Source: Rhinopithecimicrobium faecis (GTDB lineage: Bacteria > Bacteroidota > Bacteroidia > Sphingobacteriales > Sphingobacteriaceae). From it: a DNA stretch of 64,000 nt. Made by a program: the position numbers and the translations under genes. Position 1 is the stretch's first letter, and each line of letters opens with the position of its first letter. This document shows positions 35,577-44,071 of the stretch, piece by piece. Below the pieces are notes generated by a model that ran no database searches, was not told the DNA's origin, and saw only the letters and a program-made list of their open reading frames with translations. The DNA is taken from the NCBI GenBank assembly GCA_017942165.1, contig JAGKSB010000004.1:1-64000 (forward strand), in the 5' to 3' direction.

Positions 35577-37674
35577 TTAATTTCACTAAGTTTCTACGTT
35601 CAAAGACTTCCTGAAAGAAGGCTGTCGCTAAGCGCATATAGGCTAAAGCAAAATCCTCCGTAGGCTCATTTTTATTTATTTGTAACACCGTTTCTGTAAA
35701 TGTATCTGCGAATTTGTATGTTCCTGGTTCTACATAATGGGTGTCAAACTCTTTAATTACAGCATGTTGAGAGCTAGCATTTACGCCTTTGTCTAAAAGC
35801 AGTGCTTTAGCACAGCCTACAAAAACATTGTACGCATGATAGATAGCATCAGCATATTTGCCATCCTGCATCGCCGTCTGTGCCCAACCCATCTTCTCCT
35901 CAGCTTCATAAATTAATGTAGCCACTAAATCTATCACCACACCGGCACACTCGCCAACACCAATGGCAGTAGCAAAAGTCTCCTGATGTCCCCAGTCGAT
36001 ATATTCATCTTCCAATAAAGTCGTCAAGTCTGCCAAAGGCTTCAATAAGCGGTAGAAGTAATCCTTTCCCTGACGGTCGTAGTAGTGGTGGAAATTTTCA
36101 TTATCTAGGGCATATTGCTTATAGTCATTAAGCACAAGGTCTACGACGTGGAGCACACGCTTGGTAGGTACTTTTATAACGCGCTCAGCGACACGACCAT
36201 AGCCATCTCCAACCGTACCCCCGCCTATCATTACTTGCGCCGCTGGAACAACTTTTCCATTTGCTTTTACAGAAGATCCGTGAAAACCAATATGAGCTAA
36301 TCCATGCTGACCACAAGAATTCATGCAGCCTGAAATCTTAATTTTCAGCTCCCTATTATAGATGAAATCGGCATGGTGCTCATTGATATAATGCTCAATC
36401 ACACGGGCCATTTCTGTGGAGTTGGAAATACCTAGATTACATGTATCTGTCCCTGGACAGGTCGTGACATCCGAAGTACTTTCAAATCCTGGAGATGCTA
36501 ACTCCAGCTCTTTCAGCACCTCATAGATATAAGGTAAAGATTCCTCACGAGCATATTTTAGAAGCAGGCCTTGATTCTGCGTTATACGCATATCATCTGC
36601 AACATGTTCTTTTATACCTGCAACAAGCGCGCGCGCTTTAGCTGTAGGTAAGTCTCCAGTAGACACTTTTACAAAAACTCCAAAAAAGCCTTCCTGCTTC
36701 TGCGCAAATACATTCGTTGCACGCCATATTTGGTAGGCTAAATCAGTTGTTAGGTTTTTGCTTTCCCAAGCCCTAGCTAAGGGAGCCTCAGGCTGTTTTA
36801 TTAACTCGCGGTCGATGACTAATGTTTGTAATTTATTAGCCTTAAATTCTGTATTTATTAATTGCAAAAGCTCCTCTAAACCAAGCTTTTGAACTAAATA
36901 TTTTAACCGTGCTTTATTTCTATTATTGCGTTCCCCATACCGATCAAATACACGTAATGTAGCTTCGATATAAGGTATTAATTTGTCCTCTTCGAGAAAT
37001 TCATTGACGATACTTGCAAGAAAAGGTTGTGAGCCTAAGCCCCCACCTAATAGGACTTTAAAACCACGAATCTCCTGCCCATCAACAAGCTGTACCTTAG
37101 GAATAAATCCCAAATCATGAATATATGAGAAGGCTGTATCTTGCGTAGTTGCCGAAAAGGACATTTTGAATTTCCTACCCATCTCCGCACACACAGGATT
37201 TCTTAAGAAATATTCAAAAGTTTGCTGCGCGTAAGGGGAAACATCAAAAGGCTCTTGCGGATCAATACCTGCTGTAGGTGAAGCCGTAACATTACGCACC
37301 GTGTTTCCACAAGCTTCACGAAGGGTGATATCATCCTCCGCCAACTTAGCCCATAACTCAGGCGTACGATCTAAACTAACATAGTGTATCTGAATATCCT
37401 GTCTTGTGGTGAAATGTAGATTTCTGATCGCATATTCATCAGAGATATCCGAAATTTTCAGCAGCTGCTTAAACGTTACACGACCGAATGGAAGTTTTAT
37501 GCGCACCATCTGCACACCCGGCTGACGCTGACCATATACCCCACGAGCTAGACGTAAGGAGCGAAATTTCTCATCCGTAATCTTCCCCTCTTGAAATAAA
37601 CGTATTTTTTTCTCAAGGTCGATGATCTCTTGTGCCACCACTGGGTTCTCTAATTCTGTACGGAAACTCTCCAT
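35569..37674 (-). CDS. sulfite reductase (sirohaem, 4Fe-4S) fused to a HEPN-like domain
   Basis: The 701-aa protein leads the sulfate operon. The nitrite/sulfite reductase fold covers about 1-560; Cys406, Cys412 (CPGTDTC), Cys450 and Cys454 (CMNSC) bind the cluster and sirohaem. Sulfite rather than nitrite reduction is inferred from the cys context. Residues about 575-695 are extra and read as a HEPN-like helical bundle (GKYADAIYHAYNVFVGCAKALL). No flavoprotein subunit adjoins it, so ferredoxin may be the donor. The HEPN part lacks an evident RxxxxH nuclease motif. Confidence 0.88.
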   Translation of the reverse strand: MESFRTELENPVVAQEIIDLEKKIRLFQEGKITDEKFRSLRLARGVYGQRQPGVQMVRIKLPFGRVTFKQLLKISDISDEYAIRNLHFTTRQDIQIHYVSLDRTPELWAKLAEDDITLREACGNTVRNVTASPTAGIDPQEPFDVSPYAQQTFEYFLRNPVCAEMGRKFKMSFSATTQDTAFSYIHDLGFIPKVQLVDGQEIRGFKVLLGGGLGSQPFLASIVNEFLEEDKLIPYIEATLRVFDRYGERNNRNKARLKYLVQKLGLEELLQLINTEFKANKLQTLVIDRELIKQPEAPLARAWESKNLTTDLAYQIWRATNVFAQKQEGFFGVFVKVSTGDLPTAKARALVAGIKEHVADDMRITQNQGLLLKYAREESLPYIYEVLKELELASPGFESTSDVTTCPGTDTCNLGISNSTEMARVIEHYINEHHADFIYNRELKIKISGCMNSCGQHGLAHIGFHGSSVKANGKVVPAAQVMIGGGTVGDGYGRVAERVIKVPTKRVLHVVDLVLNDYKQYALDNENFHHYYDRQGKDYFYRLLKPLADLTTLLEDEYIDWGHQETFATAIGVGECAGVVIDLVATLIYEAEEKMGWAQTAMQDGKYADAIYHAYNVFVGCAKALLLDKGVNASSQHAVIKEFDTHYVEPGTYKFADTFTETVLQINKNEPTEDFALAYMRLATAFFQEVFERRNLVKLNA

Positions 37675-37696
37675 ATATTGTTGATAATTATAAAGT

Positions 37697-37713
37697 CTAT
37701 GGTTTAACTATAG
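37697..37713. promoter_or_regulatory. candidate operator 1, sulfite reductase leader
   Basis: CTATGGTTTAACTATAG is an imperfect 17-bp palindrome (14 of 17 positions symmetric). It lies just downstream of the -7 box of the cys operon (37726-37733, minus strand), about +7 to +23. A related sequence occurs at 37801-37815 in the mirror position of the divergent gene. Confidence 0.45.
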
Positions 37714-37725
37714 TTATTAATAATT

Positions 37726-37733
37726 CAAATGTA
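37726..37733 (-). promoter_or_regulatory. TAnnTTTG -7 box of the cys operon
   Basis: Minus-strand TACATTTG, 51 bases upstream of the sulfite reductase ATG at 37674. Confidence 0.5.
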
Positions 37734-37776
37734 GAAAAAATAAATGATTTACTATATAATATCTACCAAATTACTA

Positions 37777-37784
37777 TATATTTG
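37777..37784 (+). promoter_or_regulatory. TAnnTTTG -7 box of the Pst-like operon
   Basis: TATATTTG, 46 bases upstream of the ATG at 37831 and divergent from the cys operon promoter. Confidence 0.5.
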
Positions 37785-37800
37785 TGAAAACAAAATTAAT

Positions 37801-37815
37801 CTATTAAACCTATAG
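37801..37815. promoter_or_regulatory. candidate operator 2, Pst-like leader
   Basis: CTATTAAACCTATAG shares TTAAACC(T)ATAG with the minus-strand reading of operator 1. It lies about +11 to +25 from the start predicted by the -7 box at 37777-37784. Confidence 0.4.
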
Positions 37816-37830
37816 ATTTAAAAATAATTT

Positions 37831-38799
37831 ATGACTCTCTGGAAACCTGTTGTTTATAGCGCCCTACTCACCTCCATATTATCCGGATGTGCTCCTAAAT
37901 CTGAAACGGGGTATAGTGCGGAGAAAGGTTATTATGGAAATATCTCTCTTTCGGGGGCTTTTGCCTTATACCCAATAGTCGTTTTATGGGCAGAGGATTT
38001 CAAAGCAGAACACCCAAATGTAAGATTTAATATTTCTGCTGGAGGAGCAGGAAAAGGCATTGCTGATGCTCTCACAGGCATGGTAGATATAGGCTTAGTT
38101 TCACGCGATATACACCCGCAGGAGCTTAAAAAAAATGCCTACCCCATTCATGTTGCCAAGGATGCTGTCGTATGTACCTTCAATAAGAACCATGTAAATT
38201 ATGCGCTCCTAAAAGAACGGGGCCTCACGCAGGAAGAAATGGAGAATATATTTGTCCATAAGAAATATACCTATTGGTCCGATATTGACCCACGGCTCAC
38301 CAAGGATAAGATCATTACCTATGTGCGTTCTGATGCCGCAGGTGCCGCAGAAACATGGGCTAATTTCTTTAAGCAAAAACAAGAAGATTTACAGGGTATT
38401 GGCATCTTTGGGGATCCCGGTTTAGCCCAAGCTATAAAAGATAATAAGTCTTCCATCGGGTTTAATAATATCAACTATGTCTACGATTTAAAGACTAAAA
38501 AGACCGCAGATAAGATCGCTATTATCCCTTTGGATAGCAATAATGATGGGAAAATAGATTCCTCAGAAAATTTCTACGCCACGATAGATGACCTCACGGA
38601 TGCGATAGCTACCCATAAGTACCCTTCGCCACCTGCGCGCGATTTAACCTTTGTCACGCATGGAAAACCAACATCGAAATTGCTAATAAAATTCATAGAA
38701 TTTGTTCTGTCAAAACAAAGCCAAGGGTATCTGCTAGCGAATGGCTATGTGCCCCTAAACGATAAACTTAAAGACATAGAATTAAAGAAAATCCATTAA
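37831..38799 (+). CDS. PstS-like oxyanion-binding lipoprotein
   Basis: The 322-aa protein has a lipoprotein signal (SILSGC, Cys20) and the PstS pattern: ISLSGAFALYPIVVLWAEDF, ISAGGAGKGIADALTGMVDIGLVSRDI, YVRSDAAGAAETWANFF and SSIGFNNINYVYDL. It is the substrate-binding protein of an ABC transporter, tethered in the periplasm. Homology suggests phosphate, but the gene is divergent from the sulfate operon with related palindromes, and no phoU or phoBR is nearby. Sulfate or another oxyanion is a fair alternative. It begins the four-gene pstSCAB-like operon. Confidence 0.82.
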   Translation: MTLWKPVVYSALLTSILSGCAPKSETGYSAEKGYYGNISLSGAFALYPIVVLWAEDFKAEHPNVRFNISAGGAGKGIADALTGMVDIGLVSRDIHPQELKKNAYPIHVAKDAVVCTFNKNHVNYALLKERGLTQEEMENIFVHKKYTYWSDIDPRLTKDKIITYVRSDAAGAAETWANFFKQKQEDLQGIGIFGDPGLAQAIKDNKSSIGFNNINYVYDLKTKKTADKIAIIPLDSNNDGKIDSSENFYATIDDLTDAIATHKYPSPPARDLTFVTHGKPTSKLLIKFIEFVLSKQSQGYLLANGYVPLNDKLKDIELKKIH

Positions 38800-38815
38800 T
38801 TATTAAAGAAGAGAT

Positions 38816-39712
38816 TTGAATACGATACGATTATTAAAAGATAAAATAGTTCGAAATAGCTCCGCATTACTGCTATTTCTATCCCTCTCCGTAGTGGTTT
38901 TCATGGGCTTAGGATTAGTGTATAAGTCTTGGCCCTTGCTGGAGTCCGAATCCCTATTTCGGCTATTGACAGAGAAAATATGGTCTCCTATGAAAGGCTA
39001 TTTTGGCTTTCTACCCTTTATTGCAGGCACCCTCGCGGTGACCACAGTAGCGCTGATAATTGCTGTCCCCCTGTGTATCCTTACGGCAGTATACCTCACA
39101 GAATACGCCTCTAAAGGGCTTCGTAATAGTATTCTCCCGCTAATAAATGTGCTCGCAGCCTTACCTCCGGTTTTATACGGCGTTTGGGGAGTGCTATTTG
39201 TAGTGCCTATGATTAAGGAATATATCGCTCCTATCTTTGGCGTTGAGACTTCGGGATACTCCGTGCTTGCAGCAGGAATTGTGCTGGCGGTAATGATCTT
39301 CCCTATTATGATTTCTATCATTGTAGAGGTCCTACAGACCATTCCAGATGAATTAAAAGCGGCGTCGCTTTCCTTAGGAGCAACCAAATGGGAAACGATA
39401 CAGCATATCATCTTGGCCAAAGCCAAACCGGGAATAATTGCCGCTACCGTATTAGCTATTTCCAGAGCTTTTGGGGAGACCATAGCTGTACTTATGGTCT
39501 GTGGAAATATCCCTAAAATACCGACTTCCATCTTTGATGCAGGCTATCCCATTCCTGCATTAATAGCCAATAATTTCGGGGAGATGATGTCTATTCCCTT
39601 ATATGAATCAGCACTTATGTTTTCCGCGCTGCTTCTATTTGCCATCATCTTCCTCTTCAATTTTATAGCTCGAATAATTTTAAATCGCTTGGAAAATAAA
39701 TATAATGGCTAG
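38816..39712 (+). CDS. PstC-like ABC transporter permease
   Basis: The 298-aa membrane protein has about six transmembrane segments and the binding-protein-dependent permease (EAA) loop, SLGATKWETIQHIILAKAKPG, which contacts the ATPase. The start is a TTG at 38816 preceded by AAGAAGAGA, 16 bases after the binding-protein stop; no ATG lies upstream in frame at a useful place. It pairs with the next permease (8-base overlap) to form the channel. Confidence 0.85.
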   Translation: MNTIRLLKDKIVRNSSALLLFLSLSVVVFMGLGLVYKSWPLLESESLFRLLTEKIWSPMKGYFGFLPFIAGTLAVTTVALIIAVPLCILTAVYLTEYASKGLRNSILPLINVLAALPPVLYGVWGVLFVVPMIKEYIAPIFGVETSGYSVLAAGIVLAVMIFPIMISIIVEVLQTIPDELKAASLSLGATKWETIQHIILAKAKPGIIAATVLAISRAFGETIAVLMVCGNIPKIPTSIFDAGYPIPALIANNFGEMMSIPLYESALMFSALLLFAIIFLFNFIARIILNRLENKYNG

Positions 39713-40559
39713 TGTAAAAGTAAGATTATGGAAAGAGCGTATTGCCAAGGGCTTTATGTTACTTTCGGGCTTTTTAGTGACAGGCTCCCTCTTTTTTATT
39801 GTGGGAACTATCCTCTATAAAGGGCTTCCATATTTGTCTTGGGAGATGGTATCTCAACTTCCTAAGGGAGGGTTTTATATTGGAAAAGAAGGAGGCATTC
39901 TGAATGCTATTTTAGGATCCCTATACCTCGCTTCAGCAGCGACTATACTTGCGACGATTATAGGTATTCCAATATCCATCTTTCTGACGGTGTATCTAAA
40001 ACAAGGATCATTTCTATCAAGACTTTCAAAGTTAATTTACGATATTCTATATGGCATCCCATCGATTGTATATGGCGCTATTGGTTTTAGCATAATGGTT
40101 TATTTTGGCATCCGTGCTTCCCTTTTAGGGGGGATTATCACCATTACCTTACTAACGATCCCCATTGTAGTACGCACCGTAGATGAGCTATTAAAGACGG
40201 TGCCTGCGGACCTTCGGCATGTCACACAATCTCTGGGAGCGACCCGTTGGGAAGTAGCAAAAGTACTGCTTCTATTTATTAAACCTGGGGTATTTACAGC
40301 GATATTACTAGCTTTTGGGCGAGCTATTGGGGATGTTGCAGGTGTGCTATTAACCTCTGGATTTTCCGATAACCTGCCAAAGTATATCGATGAGCCAGCA
40401 GCAACCTTACCTTTAGCGATCTTTTTTCAGCTCTCTAGCCCCATTCCTGAAGTACAAGGTAGAGCATACGCTTCGGCCTTAGTATTAACTATTATTATTC
40501 TAATTATTGTATTATGCACGCAGTATCTAGCAGCAAAACAGAAAAAGCACAAGATGTAA
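39705..40559 (+). CDS. PstA-like ABC transporter permease
   Basis: The 284-aa protein has six transmembrane segments and the EAA loop SLGATRWEVAKVLLLFIKPG. GGFYIGKEGGILNAILGSLYL near residue 55 is typical of PstA. Its start overlaps the first permease by eight bases and its end overlaps the ATPase gene by 46 bases, indicating tight coupling. Substrate as for the binding protein: phosphate by homology, possibly sulfate by context. Confidence 0.85.
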   Translation: MASVKVRLWKERIAKGFMLLSGFLVTGSLFFIVGTILYKGLPYLSWEMVSQLPKGGFYIGKEGGILNAILGSLYLASAATILATIIGIPISIFLTVYLKQGSFLSRLSKLIYDILYGIPSIVYGAIGFSIMVYFGIRASLLGGIITITLLTIPIVVRTVDELLKTVPADLRHVTQSLGATRWEVAKVLLLFIKPGVFTAILLAFGRAIGDVAGVLLTSGFSDNLPKYIDEPAATLPLAIFFQLSSPIPEVQGRAYASALVLTIIILIIVLCTQYLAAKQKKHKM

Positions 40560-41323
40560 ATACCCAAGTGCAATCACATATTGTCATTCGTGATTTAAAT
40601 GTGCACATTGAGGGAAAACATATTTTAAAAAATATAAATTTAGATATCCCTAATCATTCGGTGACCTCCATTATTGGGCCTTCGGGCTGTGGAAAGACCA
40701 CACTCCTAAAAACATTAAATCGCCTCTTAGAAGATGTCTCCGATGTAAGTATATCAGGTTCCGTTCTTGTCAATGGTGAGGATATTTATGCCCCGGATGC
40801 GGAAGTTACCCACCTCCGTAAGAAGATGGGGTTACTTTCCCAAAAGCCCTTTCCTTTACCAATGTCTATCTTCGATAATATCGCCTATGGGCCAAAAATC
40901 CATGGTATAAAAAACAAGAAGAAGCTGCAGGAGATTGTGGAAACACAGCTCCGCAATGTGGGGCTTTGGGAGGAAGTAAAGGACCGCTTAGATGCCTCAG
41001 CAACACGTCTTTCGATAGGGCAGCAGCAGCGCCTATGCCTGGCACGCGGCTTGGCAGTAGAGCCCGAAATAATTTTGGGTGATGAATCCACCTCCGCGCT
41101 GGACCCCATCTCTACACAGACTATAGAGAATCTACTTATATCCCTAAAAGATGCGTATACCATCGTACTCGTAACCCATATCTTACGCCAAGCGCGTCGT
41201 GTATCCGATTATATAATATTCGTATATAATGGTGAAATATTGGAGTTCGGAAAAACCGAAGATGTGCTCTTACGACCTAAGCATGAAATTACCAGACAAT
41301 ATGTCAAAGGATTTATTTCCTAA
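40514..41323 (+). CDS. PstB-like ABC transporter ATPase
   Basis: The 269-aa ATPase has Walker A GPSGCGKTT (55-63), a signature LSIGQQQRL (166-174) and Walker B followed by GDESTSALDP. Canonical PstB reads LSGGQQQRL and DEPTSALDP, so the signature Gly and the Pro after Glu are changed; both changes also occur in functional ABC ATPases. The ATG at 40514 overlaps the permease gene by 46 bases; a GTG at 40568 just past the permease stop is an alternative start. No phoU gene follows. Confidence 0.85.
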   Translation: MHAVSSSKTEKAQDVNTQVQSHIVIRDLNVHIEGKHILKNINLDIPNHSVTSIIGPSGCGKTTLLKTLNRLLEDVSDVSISGSVLVNGEDIYAPDAEVTHLRKKMGLLSQKPFPLPMSIFDNIAYGPKIHGIKNKKKLQEIVETQLRNVGLWEEVKDRLDASATRLSIGQQQRLCLARGLAVEPEIILGDESTSALDPISTQTIENLLISLKDAYTIVLVTHILRQARRVSDYIIFVYNGEILEFGKTEDVLLRPKHEITRQYVKGFIS

Positions 41324-41391
41324 TCTTCAATAGGATTGGCTTTACAACTGCATAGATACGAGATCTTTTCAATAATCCATATCTATGTAGT

Positions 41392-42234
41392 ATGAAAGAA
41401 GTTCAGATTACCACCTATAATAGCTATGCCATAGCAGCTACTATTTATGAAGGATTGGGCAATAAAATCATCCTTATTATAGCCTCCGCAATTGGGGTAA
41501 AACAAGCATACTACGGCGCATTTGCGCGGTATTTGGCAAACCAAGGCATTACCGTAATAACCTTTGACTACTATGGCATAGGGAAATCGAAGCCCACTGC
41601 ATTAAAGCATGTGAATGTAAGTATTGCGGAATGGGGAAAGGTAGATTTGGATGCTGTGATTACCTATGCTTATCAACATTATCCCACAGCGCGCTATGTA
41701 TTTTTAGGGCATAGCGTTGGCGGGCAGCTGGTGGGACTTTCCCCCTATGCAAGGCAGTTGGATAAGATTATTACGGTAGCCTCACAGACGGGTTACTGGC
41801 GCTATTGGCCAGGGAGCTCCAAGCTCAGAATGTTTGCAAACTGGTATTTTATAATCCCGCTACTCACGAATATCTTTGGCTACTTACCCTCCAAAAGAAT
41901 TACTGGCATGGAAAATCTACCCAAGAAAGTAGCTTTACAATGGAGCAGCTGGTGCCTTTCTCCAAATTACCTTTTCGACAAGATTGCAGCCAAGGAATTA
42001 TACTATGAGCAGCTCACAATTCCTGTCTATGCGGTCAGCATAGCGGATGATAAATTTGCCCCAGTAGCTGCTGTAGATTGGATGAGTAGCCAATTTACAG
42101 CAGCTGAAGTACAGCGCGTACATTTAGAGGCAAAAGACTTTGAGCTTGCTGAAATTGGGCATTTTGGCATCTTTCGTAACACTTTTAAAAACAGCTTCTG
42201 GAAGCGCCTGCATGCTGAAATAAGCGACCGCTAA
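41392..42234 (+). CDS. alpha/beta hydrolase (S33-like)
   Basis: The 280-aa cytoplasmic protein has the nucleophile elbow GHSVGGQ (about 108-114) with Ser as nucleophile, an oxyanion strand IILIIASAIGVKQAYYG and a C-terminal EIGHFGIFR with the catalytic His. This resembles the serine aminopeptidase/YheT-like hydrolases whose substrate is unknown. It has no signal peptide. Its stop overlaps the stop of the convergent pirin gene by four bases. Confidence 0.8.
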   Translation: MKEVQITTYNSYAIAATIYEGLGNKIILIIASAIGVKQAYYGAFARYLANQGITVITFDYYGIGKSKPTALKHVNVSIAEWGKVDLDAVITYAYQHYPTARYVFLGHSVGGQLVGLSPYARQLDKIITVASQTGYWRYWPGSSKLRMFANWYFIIPLLTNIFGYLPSKRITGMENLPKKVALQWSSWCLSPNYLFDKIAAKELYYEQLTIPVYAVSIADDKFAPVAAVDWMSSQFTAAEVQRVHLEAKDFELAEIGHFGIFRNTFKNSFWKRLHAEISDR

Positions 42235-43103
42235 AGGATGCCAAATTTCCCGGCTTCAAACTCCCGAAATGCCTCTTTAAGTTCTTCCTGTGTATTCATT
42301 ACAAAAGGACCATAGTGTGCCACAGGCTCATTTAATGGTTTTCCAGAAATAATAAGCACAATGGTATCAGCTTCGGTGGCTTCCAAGGAAAATGTATCTC
42401 CCCCATTATTTTCCATTAGTGCGAAGTGATCCTTTGCTAAAAGCTCTTTCTCATTAACTATTACCGCACCACCAATCAGTAGAATCGCTGTATTATAGTC
42501 TGTAGGAAGTGTGAAGTCTGCTTTCCCTCCTTTTGTTAAATAGGCATTATAAACATGCATAGGTGAAAATGTAGTAGCCTGACCACTTAAACCTTGGTAG
42601 CTTCCAGCTACGACCTGCACCTGACCGGCTTGCTTTGCGAGGACCACAGTCGGCATACTATCTTTTCTAATATCCTGATATGCTGGAGTTGCTAACTTGT
42701 CTTTTGCTGGAAGATTGACCCACATTTGCACCATCTGAAAAAGACCTCCTTTCTGAGCGAATTCCTTTTCATGGTACTCTTGGTGTAAGATTCCTGCCCC
42801 AGCCGTCATCCATTGAATATCACCTTCTCCAATTACACCATGATTTCCACAGCTATCACGGTGCTCAATCTTACCCTTATAAGCTAAGGTAACAGTTTCA
42901 AATCCCTTATGCGGGTGAGCGCCCACACCTCTAGGAATCTCTTGAGCGTCAAATTCTATGTCTGCATTATACCCTAAAGCAAAGAAAGGGTCCATTCTTT
43001 TGCGAGGAATCTCTTTACCGATAAACGATGTGGTATAAAATGCGTCACCTACCCAGTTAAATGAACCGGGGCTAAGTATTTTCTCTATTTTTCTAATTGA
43101 CAT
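42231..43103 (-). CDS. pirin family protein
   Basis: The 290-aa bicupin has the pirin N-terminal metal site: GVGAHPHKGFETVTLAYKG, then EHRDSCGNHGVIGEGDIQWMTAGAGILHQEYH, giving three His and one Glu. The pirin C-terminal domain follows. Some homologues are quercetin 2,3-dioxygenases and others act as redox-linked regulators, so the function is open. The SDR gene ends 11 bases upstream and an HxlR regulator is divergent from that, suggesting a stress- or redox-regulated unit. Confidence 0.88.
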   Translation of the reverse strand: MSIRKIEKILSPGSFNWVGDAFYTTSFIGKEIPRKRMDPFFALGYNADIEFDAQEIPRGVGAHPHKGFETVTLAYKGKIEHRDSCGNHGVIGEGDIQWMTAGAGILHQEYHEKEFAQKGGLFQMVQMWVNLPAKDKLATPAYQDIRKDSMPTVVLAKQAGQVQVVAGSYQGLSGQATTFSPMHVYNAYLTKGGKADFTLPTDYNTAILLIGGAVIVNEKELLAKDHFALMENNGGDTFSLEATEADTIVLIISGKPLNEPVAHYGPFVMNTQEELKEAFREFEAGKFGIL

Positions 43104-43114
43104 AATAGTAAAAT

Positions 43115-43972
43115 TTAGTTGTTTTTTATAGCTTCAATAGCCGATTGGATGGTCGGATATTTGAAAATAAATCCTGCCTCTTGAATTTTTTTCGCAATGA
43201 GATGTTTTCCTTCAAATTTCCCAATAGCGTAATCTGTCCCATGGTACACGTTGCTGATAGCCTGGAATACCTGCTGTGTGGAGGCTGCTATTGGGGCTAC
43301 CGAGTTGTAGGCCCCATCGAGCTGTTTTTCTACGGCAAAAGCAAACATAGCCGCCATATCATGGATGTGATTCCAAGGCACCGAAGCGTTATTTTCCTTA
43401 TTCGGTAAGTTTGCATTATTAGAAAGCATACTTTGATATACTGGGAAAATACCAGACTCCGGATTAAAGACTAAGGAAACCCTGATTTTGGATACGTGTT
43501 CCGCTACCCCATCTGATTTAAAACGGTCTGCTGCAGCTTCCCAATCAACACATAGATCCGTATTGAATCCGATACCATGATGTCCATTTTCATCTATTTC
43601 TAACGTATTATCTGTAAAACCATAAATACCTATGGCGGAAGCTGAAACAAATGTTTTTAGCGTTTGCTTCCGATCAATCAATGCCTTCCGTAATAAATCA
43701 GCTGCCCCAATACGGCTATCGCGCACCAGCTTCATGCGCTCTTCCGTCAATGGGCTACCATCGTTCAATTTGGATCCTGCCAAGTGGATGATATGCTTTA
43801 CATCAGCTAATGCTTCAGGGTCTACATCCCCTGTGGCCGTATTCCAATAATATTCATTCGATGCTAATGGGGACCTAGAAAGAAGTTTTATTATGTATTT
43901 ATCCGCTAATAAAGGCACGAGTACGCGTGCTACATGACTATTGGCTCCTGTGATTAAAATGGTCTCTTTCAT
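43115..43972 (-). CDS. TIGR01777-type NAD(P)-binding SDR/epimerase
   Basis: The 285-aa protein begins with the Rossmann motif ILITGANSHVARVLVPLL and carries HLAGSKLNDGSPLTEERMKLVRDSRI, VSASAIGIYG and a C-terminal AGFIFKYPTIQSAIEAI, which fit the YfcH/TIGR01777 family. The substrate is unknown. It forms an operon with the pirin gene and shares a 99-base divergent promoter region with the HxlR regulator. Confidence 0.82.
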   Translation of the reverse strand: MKETILITGANSHVARVLVPLLADKYIIKLLSRSPLASNEYYWNTATGDVDPEALADVKHIIHLAGSKLNDGSPLTEERMKLVRDSRIGAADLLRKALIDRKQTLKTFVSASAIGIYGFTDNTLEIDENGHHGIGFNTDLCVDWEAAADRFKSDGVAEHVSKIRVSLVFNPESGIFPVYQSMLSNNANLPNKENNASVPWNHIHDMAAMFAFAVEKQLDGAYNSVAPIAASTQQVFQAISNVYHGTDYAIGKFEGKHLIAKKIQEAGFIFKYPTIQSAIEAIKNN

Positions 43973-43998
43973 ATGCTTTATATTGTTGATTTCTTATA

Positions 43999-44006
43999 CA
44001 AAGATA
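43999..44006 (-). promoter_or_regulatory. TAnnTTTG -7 box of the SDR-pirin operon
   Basis: Minus-strand TATCTTTG lies 26 bases upstream of the SDR ATG at 43972. Confidence 0.5.
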
Positions 44007-44015
44007 TAGGCTATA

Positions 44016-44057
44016 GTTAGTACATTTGTTATGAGTGAATTAGAGGTAAGTACTAAC
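44016..44057. promoter_or_regulatory. inverted repeat, candidate HxlR operator
   Basis: GTTAGTAC (44016-44023) and GTACTAAC (44050-44057) form an 8-bp inverted repeat with a 26-base spacer. The left arm overlaps a plus-strand -7 box (TACATTTG, 44021-44028), and the right arm adjoins the ribosome-binding site of the HxlR gene, as expected for an autoregulated, divergent promoter. Confidence 0.5.
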
Positions 44058-44058
44058 C

Positions 44059-44065
44059 AGGAGGT
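44059..44065 (+). promoter_or_regulatory. strong Shine-Dalgarno sequence of the HxlR gene
   Basis: AGGAGGT six bases before the ATG at 44072. Such full matches are unusual among the genes of this window. Confidence 0.6.
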
Positions 44066-44071
44066 AACTTA

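Noticed and set aside
38998-39531. 177-codon minus-strand ORF inside the permease gene
   Set aside because: It is the antisense shadow of a clear membrane permease; its composition mirrors that gene.
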